A stretch of 11,476 nt of DNA, taken from an uncultured Clostridia bacterium. GTDB lineage: Bacteria; Bacillota; Clostridia; Saccharofermentanales; Fastidiosipilaceae. This document shows, in pieces, positions 1 through 7,058 of the stretch. A model generated the notes under the pieces. It made no database searches. It was not told the DNA's origin and saw nothing but the letters and a program-made list of their open reading frames with translations. Both the position numbers and the translations under genes were made by a program. The first letter of the stretch is position 1, and each line of letters starts with the position of its first letter. The DNA is taken from positions 1 to 11,476 of the forward strand of contig CAMXYS010000039.1 of NCBI GenBank assembly GCA_947253135.1, given 5' to 3'.

Positions 1-152
1 CCTTTTTTTGCTCCCTTTAACTACCGTCCCGGGCGTTCTGTTAGACCGCGCGGGCACCAGCTCACCTCTGCTTCCCCTTGCTCTCTCAGCAGCCCGTTAT
101 AGCGAGAAGCTGAGTTGGCCAAATTTGAAAATCGCCGGTTAGGGCGGGTGAG

Positions 153-191
153 TTTGAGCAAGGTCTGTTACTTTTTTGAGCAAGGTCTGTT
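153..191. repeat. Tandem 17-bp direct repeat, period 22 bp
   Basis: The 17-mer TTTGAGCAAGGTCTGTT occurs at 153-169 and again at 175-191 without mismatch. The 5-bp gap gives a 22-bp period, close to two helical turns. The flanks remain partly similar (ACTTTTT versus GCCTTTA), so this looks like a decayed tandem array. I found no further copy or inverted copy in the window. It could be the subterminal repeat of an insertion element ending here, or a binding-site pair well upstream of the ldh promoter. Neither reading is proven. Confidence 0.75.
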
Positions 192-225
192 GCCTTTACT
201 GTCCTATAGTATCTGTCGACCAATC

Positions 226-277
226 TTCACAAGAAAAATTTCAATTTTCCCTTAGCTTCCTTAAACACTTTTCACAA
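226..277. promoter_or_regulatory. Two Rex-like half-sites upstream of ldh
   Basis: The heptamer TTCACAA occurs at 226-232 and 271-277 in the same orientation, upstream of the ldh -10 element. It equals one arm of the known Rex operator (TTGTGAA-n4-TTCACAA). Rex is the NADH-sensing repressor that often controls ldh in Gram-positive bacteria. The opposite arm is poorly matched at both places, so neither is a full palindrome. This is a weak call based mainly on location. Confidence 0.2.
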
Positions 278-304
278 TAACCAACCTCTCAACCTCTTTT
301 TGTT

Positions 305-313
305 TGCTATAAT
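305..313 (+). promoter_or_regulatory. Extended -10 promoter of ldh
   Basis: TGCTATAAT at 305-313 is a perfect extended -10 element (TG-n-TATAAT). No good -35 hexamer lies 17 bp upstream (CCTCTC at 285-290), which is tolerated by extended -10 promoters. Transcription should start near 320, giving a 5' leader of about 40 nt. The leader contains the Shine-Dalgarno sequence TAGGAG at 348-353, 7 nt before the ATG. Confidence 0.75.
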
Positions 314-360
314 ATCTGAGGTACATACACTGCTATCATACAAATGTTAGGAGATTTTTT

Positions 361-1314
361 ATGAGCAGAACAGGTGGTAAAAAAATCGTTATTATTGGGG
401 CCGGGCAAGTCGGCTCGTCAATCGCATACTGCGCCTCTATCCAGCAGCTCTGTAGCGAACTGGTTCTGGTTGATATCGATGCCGACAAGGCTGAGGGAGA
501 GGCAATGGACATCGCCCATGGTCTCCCCTTCCTCGGCGAGATGGACATTCATGCCGGCGGTTACGAAGAATGTAAAGATGCTGACCTCATCATCGTAACT
601 GCGGGAGCTGCCAGAAAACCCGGCGAAACCAGACTGGATCTAGCTGTCAAGAACTGTAAAATTGCTAAAAGTATGACTGAAAGCATTATGGCTAATTACA
701 GTGACGCTGTGATCATGGTAGTCGCCAACCCGGTTGATGTCCTGACATTAAAAATCCAACAATGGTCCGGCCTTCCTCGCGGCAAAGTTATTGGCTCCGG
801 CACAGCCCTCGACACCATTCGTTTCCGCTATCTCTTGGCCCAACATTTACACGTAGATCCTACCAATGTGCACGGCTATATGCTCGGTGAACACGGTGAT
901 TCTCAATTTGCTCTGTGGTCCAAAGTCAGCGTCGGCAGCTTGAGCTTAGATGACTATCTCAAGGGCACCGGCATCACTTTAGATCAAGAGACAAAGGACA
1001 AGATTGTTCACGAGACAAAGACTGCCGGTGCAGAGATTATCAAGCGCAAGGGAGCAACTTACAATGGCGTAGCCGTCTCAACCTGCACAATCGCCTCCTC
1101 GGTCTTACGTGACACCGGCACCATCCGCCCGGTCGGTTGCGTCTTGGATGGCGAATTCGGCCTAAAGGATGTCGTTTTAAGTGTACCCGCTAAAATTGAT
1201 AAAAACGGTATTGCGAAAATTATTGATTTCCCCATCGACGGAGAAGAAAAGAAAGCTCTCCAAAACACAGCTACAAAGCTGCAAGAAGTCTTAGATACCG
1301 TTAAAGACATCTAA
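361..1314 (+). CDS. ldh: L-lactate dehydrogenase (LDH/MDH superfamily) with an MDH-like specificity residue
   Basis: Cytosolic NAD-dependent 2-hydroxyacid dehydrogenase, most likely reducing pyruvate to L-lactate and re-oxidising NADH in fermentation. The 317 residues match the usual family length. Visible signatures are the Rossmann motif GAGQVGSS (13-20), Asp38 at the end of the second strand for NAD binding, the mobile-loop motif KPGETR (86-91), VANPVDV (121-127), catalytic Asp151 and substrate-binding Arg154 in LDTIRFR, and catalytic His179 or so within GEHGDS (176-181). Arg156 and His171 correspond to the fructose-1,6-bisphosphate-binding pair of Bacillus-type LDHs, so allosteric activation is plausible. 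Thr233 in GATYNG matches the LDH-typical Thr246. Oddly, the residue before KPGETR is Arg85, where LDHs have Gln102 and malate dehydrogenases have Arg. The overall sequence reads as LDH, but malate/oxaloacetate activity cannot be excluded. It is monocistronic, with SD TAGGAG (348-353), and convergent with gyrA. Confidence 0.9.
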   Translation: MSRTGGKKIVIIGAGQVGSSIAYCASIQQLCSELVLVDIDADKAEGEAMDIAHGLPFLGEMDIHAGGYEECKDADLIIVTAGAARKPGETRLDLAVKNCKIAKSMTESIMANYSDAVIMVVANPVDVLTLKIQQWSGLPRGKVIGSGTALDTIRFRYLLAQHLHVDPTNVHGYMLGEHGDSQFALWSKVSVGSLSLDDYLKGTGITLDQETKDKIVHETKTAGAEIIKRKGATYNGVAVSTCTIASSVLRDTGTIRPVGCVLDGEFGLKDVVLSVPAKIDKNGIAKIIDFPIDGEEKKALQNTATKLQEVLDTVKDI

Positions 1315-1355
1315 TGAAAAGGCCTCGCTGATATACCATTCTAACAGCTAAAAGT

Positions 1356-1400
1356 CAAAAGGCAGGCTGTGCATGCATGCACAACCTGCCTTTTGTTTTG
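1356..1400. terminator. Bidirectional intrinsic terminator between ldh and gyrA
   Basis: CAAAAGGCAGG (1356-1366) pairs perfectly with CCTGCCTTTTG (1385-1395). Between them, after one C/A mismatch, lies the 16-bp perfect palindrome TGTGCATGCATGCACA (1368-1383). The plus strand continues TTTTGTTTTG (1391-1400). On the minus strand the stem is followed by TTTTGACTTTT. It therefore has U-rich tails in both directions and sits between two convergent genes, 41 nt after the ldh stop and about 70 nt beyond the gyrA stop. Confidence 0.9.
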
Positions 1401-1465
1401 CTCATTCTAGCTGCCAGCAACCCCATAGGGGAGTTTAATTACCGAGCCGAGGCAAGTAAAATCTA

Positions 1466-4135
1466 TTAATTAGATGTTTCGGCTGCCTCCGTCGTTAAGC
1501 CTGTAGTGGCCTCCACGGAGTCCGGCTCCTCGCCCCTACCTGCATCCGGCTCCTCTTCCTCCTCTACAATATCCTCATGGTCAATAACAGTCACATCAAC
1601 AATGGTGCTCTCGCCGGCCCTCATCAATTTAACACCGGCGGCAGTGCGGCTGTAACTGGAAACCTCAGCCGCTTCAATTCGAATAATAACACCCTTGTCA
1701 TTAATCAGCATAATGTCATCGTGGTGGCCGACCGGCAAGGCTGCTACCAGCTCACCCGTTTTTTCGCTGGGTTTGTAACAAATTAAACCTTTACCTGCTC
1801 GTTTTTGCAGGCGGAAGGCATCAAAAGGCGTCTTTTTGCCGAAGCCGAAGCAGCTGACAAAGAGAAGCTCAACCGCTTCCTCCTCTGCTGTCAGTGCCTT
1901 TCCGGCCGGGTCAGCAGAAAGCGAAGCCGCTGCCGCGTCAGCTGAACCGGCGACTAGACTAATCACTTCATCCTCCGGCGCCAGGTCGACACCCTTGACT
2001 CCCATGGCATTGCGTCCCATCCGGCGGCAGTCATCCACGCGGAAACGAATCGCCATGCCTTGGCGGGAAATCAGCATAACCTCGTCATTGGAGCGCACCG
2101 GCTCAACACCCACCAGCTGATCTTCCGGCCGGATGGAAATTGCAATTAAACCGGCTCGATTGATATTGGCAAACTCCGCCCGGTCGGTCCGCTTGACCTG
2201 ACCCCGGCGAGTAGCAAAGAGGAGGTCGGTCCGCTCATCACCATCCCGCAATGATAAAATTGTTTGCACTCTTTCCTCCGGTGCCAGGCGGATCAAATTG
2301 ATCACGGGAATCCCTCTTGATTGCCTGCTTTCAGCGGGGACTTGGTAAGCTTTCTTGCGAAAAACCCTCCCGGTGTTGGTAAAAAAGAGCAGCCAGTCAT
2401 GGGTGCCGGTCGTGATGATTTGCTTCACCAGGTCATCTTCTCTCATATTGAGACCAATGATACCGCGACCACCACGGTGTTGACTGCTGTAGGTCGTCAG
2501 GGGTTGCCGCTTTATATAGCCCAACTTAGTCAGAGTGACCACAACCGGTTCTTCTTTAATTAAAGACTCATCTGTAATTTCTTCGGCGAAGGGGTCAATC
2601 GTTGTGCGTCTGGGGTTAGTAAAGCGCTTCTTCAGCTCTTCCATCTCAGCCACAACAACCGCAATTAATTTGCTCTCATCTGATAGGATGCCGATATATT
2701 CTTCAATTTTGGCCAACAACTCCTCGTATTCATTGGCCAACTTATCTCTTTCCAATCCGGTCAGCCGACCTAAGCGCATATCCACAATGTGCTGGGCCTG
2801 GCGCTCACTAAAGCCGAACCGTTCAGACAGGCGTTCCTTGGCCTCCGTCTCTACTTTAGACGACCGGATAATTCTGATGACTTCATCAATATGGTCAATT
2901 GCTAGACGGAGCCCTTCGACGATGTGCTTTCTGGCCTCCGCCTTGTCCAGATCGAACTGTGTCCGTCTGAGGATGACCATTTTTTGATGGGTGTTCGAGT
3001 AGGCTAGAGCCTCTTTTAAGTTGATGATACGAGGAACAAGCGTGCCCTCATCATCCGGAACCAAAGCCAAAATATTGGCGTTAAAATTCTCCTGTAACTG
3101 AGTCATCCGGAACAGTTGGTTCAAGACGACATTGACATTGGCATCTCGCTTTACTTCGATGACAATCCGCACCGCCTCGTTGCGGTCAGACTCGTCACGA
3201 ACAAAACTGATACCTTCAATTTTTTTGTCTTTGACCAGCTCAGCAATTTTTTCGATCAGACGAGCCTTATTGACCATGTAAGGCAAGTCCCGTACTAAGA
3301 TGCGGTGACGTCCCCCACTGTCTTCTTCAATCTCGGTTGTCGCCCGAACGGTGATCCGGCCGCGGCCGGTTGTATAAACTTCGCGAATCCCAGAAGTGCC
3401 CAAAATGGTTCCTTCGGTGGGGAAGTCCGGCCCCGGAATGTGTTCCATCAGCTCGTCGAGGTCTGCCTCCGGATTCTGCAGGAGGCAAATGGCACCGTCT
3501 ATCACCTCACCTAAATTGTGGGGTGGAATGTTGGTTGCCATACCGACCGCAATACCCGTTGAGCCGTTAACCAAAAGATTGGGATAATGGGAAGGCAGGA
3601 CAGTTGGCTCTAATTCATGCTCATCAAAGTTAGGCTGAAAATCAACTGTATTCTTGTTGATGTCATTCATCATGGCCACGGCCAGGCGGGTCAACCTGGC
3701 CTCCGTGTACCGGTAGGCAGCTGGCGGATCGCCGTCTCTGGAGCCGAAGTTACCATGTCCGTCCACCAGCGTGTGACGCATAGAAAAATCCTGTGCCAGC
3801 CGAACCAAGCTGTCATAAACAGCCGCATCGCCGTGCGGGTGAAAGCGACCGAGCACGTCCCCGACTGTGGTAGCACATTTGCGGTAAGGTTTGTCCGGCG
3901 TAAACCCCTGCGTAAACATGGAGTAGAGAATCCGGCGGTGGACCGGTTTTAATCCGTCTCTGACATCGGGCAGCGCCCGGTCAGTGATAACGCTCATGGC
4001 ATAGTCAATAAAAGAGGTTTGCATCTCCTTTTCCAGTTCGACCGGAACAATATTGGTCACATTGCTGCGAAACAAATGCTCAACTGCCAAATCTTCTTCT
4101 CTGGAACGATCCGGTCCCTTGGCTGATTTTGCCAT
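1466..4135 (-). CDS. gyrA: DNA gyrase subunit A
   Basis: Breakage-rejoining subunit of the A2B2 type II topoisomerase that introduces negative supercoils. The N-terminal part carries the family signature ALPDVRDGLKPVHRR (54-68), HPHGD (99-103) and catalytic Tyr143 in YRYTE. The breakage-reunion domain runs to about residue 510. The C-terminal beta-pinwheel contains the GyrA box QHRGGRG (552-558), which separates gyrase from ParC. The length of 889 aa is somewhat above B. subtilis GyrA. The excess includes an Ala-rich insert in the pinwheel (about 730-755) and an acidic tail (from about 855). Ala104 occupies the position of E. coli Ser83, the main quinolone contact; Asp108 (E. coli Asp87) is kept. 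The start is supported by SD GGAGG (4141-4145) 6 nt before the ATG. The gene has its own promoter and follows rsmG; gyrB is not in the window. Confidence 0.97.
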   Translation of the reverse strand: MAKSAKGPDRSREEDLAVEHLFRSNVTNIVPVELEKEMQTSFIDYAMSVITDRALPDVRDGLKPVHRRILYSMFTQGFTPDKPYRKCATTVGDVLGRFHPHGDAAVYDSLVRLAQDFSMRHTLVDGHGNFGSRDGDPPAAYRYTEARLTRLAVAMMNDINKNTVDFQPNFDEHELEPTVLPSHYPNLLVNGSTGIAVGMATNIPPHNLGEVIDGAICLLQNPEADLDELMEHIPGPDFPTEGTILGTSGIREVYTTGRGRITVRATTEIEEDSGGRHRILVRDLPYMVNKARLIEKIAELVKDKKIEGISFVRDESDRNEAVRIVIEVKRDANVNVVLNQLFRMTQLQENFNANILALVPDDEGTLVPRIINLKEALAYSNTHQKMVILRRTQFDLDKAEARKHIVEGLRLAIDHIDEVIRIIRSSKVETEAKERLSERFGFSERQAQHIVDMRLGRLTGLERDKLANEYEELLAKIEEYIGILSDESKLIAVVVAEMEELKKRFTNPRRTTIDPFAEEITDESLIKEEPVVVTLTKLGYIKRQPLTTYSSQHRGGRGIIGLNMREDDLVKQIITTGTHDWLLFFTNTGRVFRKKAYQVPAESRQSRGIPVINLIRLAPEERVQTILSLRDGDERTDLLFATRRGQVKRTDRAEFANINRAGLIAISIRPEDQLVGVEPVRSNDEVMLISRQGMAIRFRVDDCRRMGRNAMGVKGVDLAPEDEVISLVAGSADAAAASLSADPAGKALTAEEEAVELLFVSCFGFGKKTPFDAFRLQKRAGKGLICYKPSEKTGELVAALPVGHHDDIMLINDKGVIIRIEAAEVSSYSRTAAGVKLMRAGESTIVDVTVIDHEDIVEEEEEPDAGRGEEPDSVEATTGLTTEAAETSN

Positions 4136-4179
4136 GCCTACCTCCGCACTTTCTTTTCACCTGACATCTGAACGAAATA

Positions 4180-4201
4180 AAGCCGTTATTCAGAACGGCT
4201 T
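4180..4201 (-). terminator. Stem-loop in the rsmG-gyrA gap; terminator or gyrA leader hairpin
   Basis: AAGCCGTT (4180-4187) and AACGGCTT (4194-4201) form a perfect 8-bp stem with a 6-nt loop. In the minus-strand transcript it is followed by TATTTCG, a modest U-rich tract. It lies after the rsmG stop codon, so it may end the mnmG-rsmG transcript. It also lies downstream of the predicted gyrA promoter and hence inside the gyrA leader, where it could act as an attenuator or an mRNA-stabilising hairpin. Confidence 0.5.
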
Positions 4202-4223
4202 CACCCTTAAAACAACACACAAC

Positions 4224-4232
4224 ATTATAACA
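4224..4232 (-). promoter_or_regulatory. Extended -10 promoter of gyrA
   Basis: Read on the minus strand this is TGTTATAAT, a perfect extended -10 (TG-n-TATAAT), located 12 bp beyond the rsmG stop codon. No good -35 hexamer is visible at 17 bp (CCTCTG). The start point would be near 4217, giving a leader of roughly 80 nt that contains the stem-loop at 4180-4201 and the SD at 4141-4145. It has the same architecture as the ldh promoter in this window. Confidence 0.65.
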
Positions 4233-4243
4233 TAATTCCCGGC

Positions 4244-5002
4244 TTACAGAGGATGTTTGGCCGGGGTTCCGGGCTTTCTCGGATAGGTCTTAGGCGAGTT
4301 TTTTTCCTGTTTAATAATGACCAAGGTGCGGGCGACATCACTGGCGGGCAACACATAGGACAATGACTCGATAACCCTCCCGCCCAATTTGCGGGCCGCT
4401 CTTTGCCCGGCCTTAGCCTCCGTTTGAGTGAGCCGGCCTTTCATGGCCAAAAAACTGCCTCCGACTGCCAATAAAGGCAAGCAATATTCAGCTAAGACCG
4501 GCAGGGCGGCAACCGCCCGGGCCGTAACCACCGCAGCCTTGCCACGCAGGTTTTGATCACGGCCGGCCTCCTCAGCCCGGGCATGTAGACATGTCACTGT
4601 GGATAAGCCCAGCCGTTCAATTGTATTTTTCAAAAAACGAACTCTTTTGGCCAAAGAATCCACCAAAACCACTTCCAAGTCCGGTCGCATAATCTTTAGC
4701 GGTATACCGGGCAAACCTGCACCGGTCCCCACATCCACCAGTAGGCCAGCTGGCGGCAAGTGCGGCAGCAACATGAGGCTGTCCACATAGTGCAATTGAG
4801 CTATCCCTGCAGGATCTGTGATGGCCGTTAGGTTCATGACGCGGTTGGTTTCCACTAAACATTCCGCGTAGTCAACCAGTTGTTTGATTTGCTGTTCGGT
4901 CGGAGTCAGGCCGGCCGGCTCAAAGGCCTCTCTAATTGCCTTATCCATCTCGCTTCTAAAGCCAGTATCAGTGGTTGAATCAAGGCTCATTTCCCAGGTC
5001 AT
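4244..5002 (-). CDS. rsmG: 16S rRNA (guanine-N7)-methyltransferase RsmG (GidB)
   Basis: SAM-dependent methyltransferase that makes m7G at position 527 (E. coli numbering) of 16S rRNA in the 530 loop. The 252-residue protein shows the SAM-binding motif VDVGTGAGLPGIPLK (89-103), the acidic end of the next strand (LVDSLAKR, 113-120), the late-strand region CLPLLAVGGSFLAMKG (174-189) and the family's typical C-terminal signature YPRKPGTP (240-247). The ATG at 5002 is chosen because SD-like GAGGAAG (5009-5015) stands 6 nt upstream. A TTG at 5017 in the same frame would add five residues but overlaps that SD. The first 23 nt overlap the end of mnmG, so translational coupling is likely. The N-terminus is about 15-20 residues longer than in short homologues; Met19 is a possible internal alternative. 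Confidence 0.95.
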   Translation of the reverse strand: MTWEMSLDSTTDTGFRSEMDKAIREAFEPAGLTPTEQQIKQLVDYAECLVETNRVMNLTAITDPAGIAQLHYVDSLMLLPHLPPAGLLVDVGTGAGLPGIPLKIMRPDLEVVLVDSLAKRVRFLKNTIERLGLSTVTCLHARAEEAGRDQNLRGKAAVVTARAVAALPVLAEYCLPLLAVGGSFLAMKGRLTQTEAKAGQRAARKLGGRVIESLSYVLPASDVARTLVIIKQEKNSPKTYPRKPGTPAKHPL

Positions 5003-6941
5003 TTTTTTCTTCCTCAACTTTTTGCAAGGTCTGCAACCGCACCAAAAGAACTGCTATATCGGCCGGTGACACACCGGAAATACGGCTGGCCTGACCGATC
5101 GATTCCGGTCGAACCGCGATCAGTTTTTCTACTGCTTCGGTTCGCAAACCACCCATAGTGCGGTAGTCAACCGTCGCCGGGATCAGGCGTTTTTCCATCT
5201 TTCTGAACTGTTTTACCCGGTCTGCCTCCATCCTGATATAGCCCTCGTACTTAATCTCGACCTCGACTGAAAAAGTGACTGCAGCCGTCAGACTCGGCCG
5301 TTCAGGATCGATAGTAGCCAGATTACTGTAGGTCAATTGAGGGCGGCGCAGCAAATCAGCCAAAGACACACTTTCTTTAAGCCCCGTCGTCCCCCTGGAC
5401 TCCAGCAATTCATTGACTGTCTGACTTACTTTTACCATTGTTTGAGCCAGTCGTTTTTTCTCCAGCTCTACCGCTTGGCGCTTTAGCTCAAAGGCCCGAT
5501 AGCGTTCCGGATTGATTAATCCCAAGCGATAGCCGATCGGGGTCAAGCGCTCGTCTGCATTGTCCTGTCTTAAAATCAGCCTGTATTCCGCCCGCGAAGT
5601 CATCATCCGGTAGGGCTCAGCTGTACCCTTGGTCGTAAGATCATCAATTAAGACCCCGATATAGGCTTGGGAGCGGTCGAGCACTAAAGGCGCTTGTCCC
5701 TGAATGGATCTGGCCGCATTGATTCCCGCTATCAACCCCTGTGCCGCTGCCTCCTCATAGCCGGAGGTCCCGTTAATTTGCCCCGCTCCGTACAGGCCTG
5801 ACAGTTTTTGATGTTCCAGCGAACGTTTTAATTCCAGGGGGTCAAAGCAATCGTATTCGATCGCGTAACCAATCCGCTGAACCACTGCCTCCTCCAAGCC
5901 CTTGATCGAGTGCAGCGCCGCCAGTTGGACATCTTCGGGCATGCTGCTGGAGAGGCCCTGTATATAAACCTCCGCTGTCTCCTTGCCCATAGGCTCGATA
6001 AAGATTTGGTGGCGGTCGCGGTCCGGGAAACGCACAACCTTGTCTTCTATTGAAGGACAATAACGAGCACCTACGCCTTCAATCTCACCACTATACAGAG
6101 GGGACCGATCTAAGTTGCGACGCAAAATAGCATGGGTGTCCCGGTTGGTCCAGGTTAGCCAACACACCTTTTGCGGACGATTTTTAAGGTCTTCATTGTC
6201 TTCATTGGCAAAGGAGAAACAACCGGCCGGCCGGTCACCTTCCTGCACTTCCAAAAGTTCCGTGTGGACACTGTTTAAATTGACCCGAACCGGCGTGCCC
6301 GTTTTAAAACGCTGCAGCTTGATACCGGCCGCTCTTAAAGAAGCAGACAAACCGATGGCCGGGAAATGACAATCCGGACCGGACGAACGGCTGTACTCCC
6401 CCACGATTATACGAGCGTCCAGATAGGTACCAGTTGCTATAATCAGTTTTTGACAAAGGTAAACAGCGCCTGCCGCCGTTTTTACACCCACTACCCGCCG
6501 CTGCGCCAATATGGCTTCAGCTTCACTTTTCTCTGGTGCTGGGGCCGCGACCACTGGCTCCGTCAAAATTTCAACAATCTCGTTTTGTGAGAGGTGAAGG
6601 CCCTTGGTTTGTTCCAGTTTTGCCTTTGTAATTTCCTGGTAATAGTGGCGGTCCACCTGGGCTCTGGGAGACTGCACAGCGGGTCCCTTAGACCGGTTAA
6701 GGAGGCGAAATTGAATGGTGGCTCGGTCTGCCAGCTCTCCCATCACCCCACCTAAAGCGTCAATTTCACGCACCAGCTGCCCCTTGGCCGTACCGCCGAC
6801 ATTGGGATTACAAGGCAGGTTGGCAACTGCGTCCAAACTCATGCTGAACAAGATGACTTGACAGCCCAGCCGAGCTGCCGCCACCGCCGCTTCGGTGCCG
6901 GCATGTCCGGCGCCGATCACTGCCACATCATAAGACCCCAT
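4980..6941 (-). CDS. mnmG: tRNA uridine-5-carboxymethylaminomethyl modification enzyme MnmG (GidA)
   Basis: FAD-dependent partner of MnmE. Using methylene-tetrahydrofolate, the complex places an aminomethyl or carboxymethylaminomethyl group on C5 of wobble U34. From the chosen start the protein has 653 residues. It shows the dinucleotide-binding motif GAGHAG (10-15), Cys44 in CNPNVGG and Cys295 in YCPSIEDK (both match conserved catalytic-region cysteines), VREIDALGG (57-65), RFKTGTP (211-217), INGTSGYEEAAAQG (389-402) and the C-terminal helical domain that contacts MnmE. About 20 extra residues near 131-150 make it longer than the usual 620-630. The ATG at 6941 is preferred because homologues begin only a few residues before YDVxVIGAG, and AAGAAGAT stands 6 nt upstream. 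The ATG at 6986 would add 15 residues with no good SD. The gene overlaps rsmG and is separated from mnmE by two glycosyltransferase genes. No convincing promoter of its own was found. Confidence 0.96.
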   Translation of the reverse strand: MGSYDVAVIGAGHAGTEAAVAAARLGCQVILFSMSLDAVANLPCNPNVGGTAKGQLVREIDALGGVMGELADRATIQFRLLNRSKGPAVQSPRAQVDRHYYQEITKAKLEQTKGLHLSQNEIVEILTEPVVAAPAPEKSEAEAILAQRRVVGVKTAAGAVYLCQKLIIATGTYLDARIIVGEYSRSSGPDCHFPAIGLSASLRAAGIKLQRFKTGTPVRVNLNSVHTELLEVQEGDRPAGCFSFANEDNEDLKNRPQKVCWLTWTNRDTHAILRRNLDRSPLYSGEIEGVGARYCPSIEDKVVRFPDRDRHQIFIEPMGKETAEVYIQGLSSSMPEDVQLAALHSIKGLEEAVVQRIGYAIEYDCFDPLELKRSLEHQKLSGLYGAGQINGTSGYEEAAAQGLIAGINAARSIQGQAPLVLDRSQAYIGVLIDDLTTKGTAEPYRMMTSRAEYRLILRQDNADERLTPIGYRLGLINPERYRAFELKRQAVELEKKRLAQTMVKVSQTVNELLESRGTTGLKESVSLADLLRRPQLTYSNLATIDPERPSLTAAVTFSVEVEIKYEGYIRMEADRVKQFRKMEKRLIPATVDYRTMGGLRTEAVEKLIAVRPESIGQASRISGVSPADIAVLLVRLQTLQKVEEEKNDLGNEP

Positions 6942-7013
6942 GGTCTTATCTTCTTTGCCTCTACTTATCTTCTCAACTGCTCCCATGCGGCCGACTACTG
7001 CCCCCGATCTATT

Positions 7014-7043
7014 TTGACGGTTGTTTTAATCCTGCGTTATACT
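7014..7043 (+). promoter_or_regulatory. Sigma-70-like promoter of the plus-strand glycosyltransferase
   Basis: TTGACG (7014-7019) and TATACT (7038-7043) are separated by 18 bp; TTATAC at 7037-7042 gives 17 bp. Both hexamers are one base from consensus. The predicted start is near 7050, giving a leader of about 100 nt before the ATG at 7151. It lies in the divergent gap facing mnmG. The overlapping minus-strand TATAAC (7036-7041) could be a -10 for mnmG but has no matching -35. Confidence 0.6.
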
Positions 7044-7058
7044 CTTGCAGAGCAAGAG
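7042..7058. promoter_or_regulatory. Perfect 7-bp inverted repeat overlapping the -10 and start region
   Basis: CTCTTGC (7042-7048) and GCAAGAG (7052-7058) are perfect inverse copies with a 3-bp spacer AGA. The element starts inside the -10 hexamer and covers the predicted transcription start. This is the classical location for a repressor operator. If transcription began a few bases earlier it could also fold as an RNA hairpin masking the SD-like sequence at 7055-7061. The regulator is unknown. Confidence 0.4.

Larger units (their letters stand above)
1..304. other. Non-coding region upstream of ldh
   Basis: No gene is supported here. The first 150 bases are GC-rich. A plus-strand frame is open from the left edge to a stop at 140-142, but its conceptual product is a Leu/Pro/Ser-rich string with no recognisable family. 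The minus-strand frames are short and equally unconvincing. Bases 193-304 are AT-rich and carry the ldh upstream region. A tandem repeat (153-191) lies between the two parts. The GC-rich stretch could be the tail of a gene or insertion element whose body lies left of the window, but that cannot be shown from this sequence. Confidence 0.5.

Noticed and set aside
2..142. Plus-strand frame open from the left edge as a 3' gene fragment
   Set aside because: The 46-residue conceptual peptide is low-complexity and matches no family I recognise; it is too short to support as a gene.
2535..2987. Long plus-strand open frame opposite gyrA
   Set aside because: It lies wholly antisense to a well-conserved part of gyrA, is Ser/Arg-rich and has no family resemblance; it is a shadow of the gyrA codon pattern.
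5024..5033. GCAAGGTCTG resembles part of the 17-bp repeat at 153-191
   Set aside because: It lies inside the mnmG coding sequence, shares only about 10 bases, and has no second copy nearby; it is explained by chance.
6942..6986. Longer mnmG start at 6986
   Set aside because: It has no good SD and adds 15 charged residues absent from typical MnmG N-termini; the ATG at 6941 fits the family better. It remains possible.
7036..7041. Minus-strand TATAAC as the mnmG promoter
   Set aside because: No -35 match at 16-18 bp and no extended -10 TG; too weak to list as a promoter.
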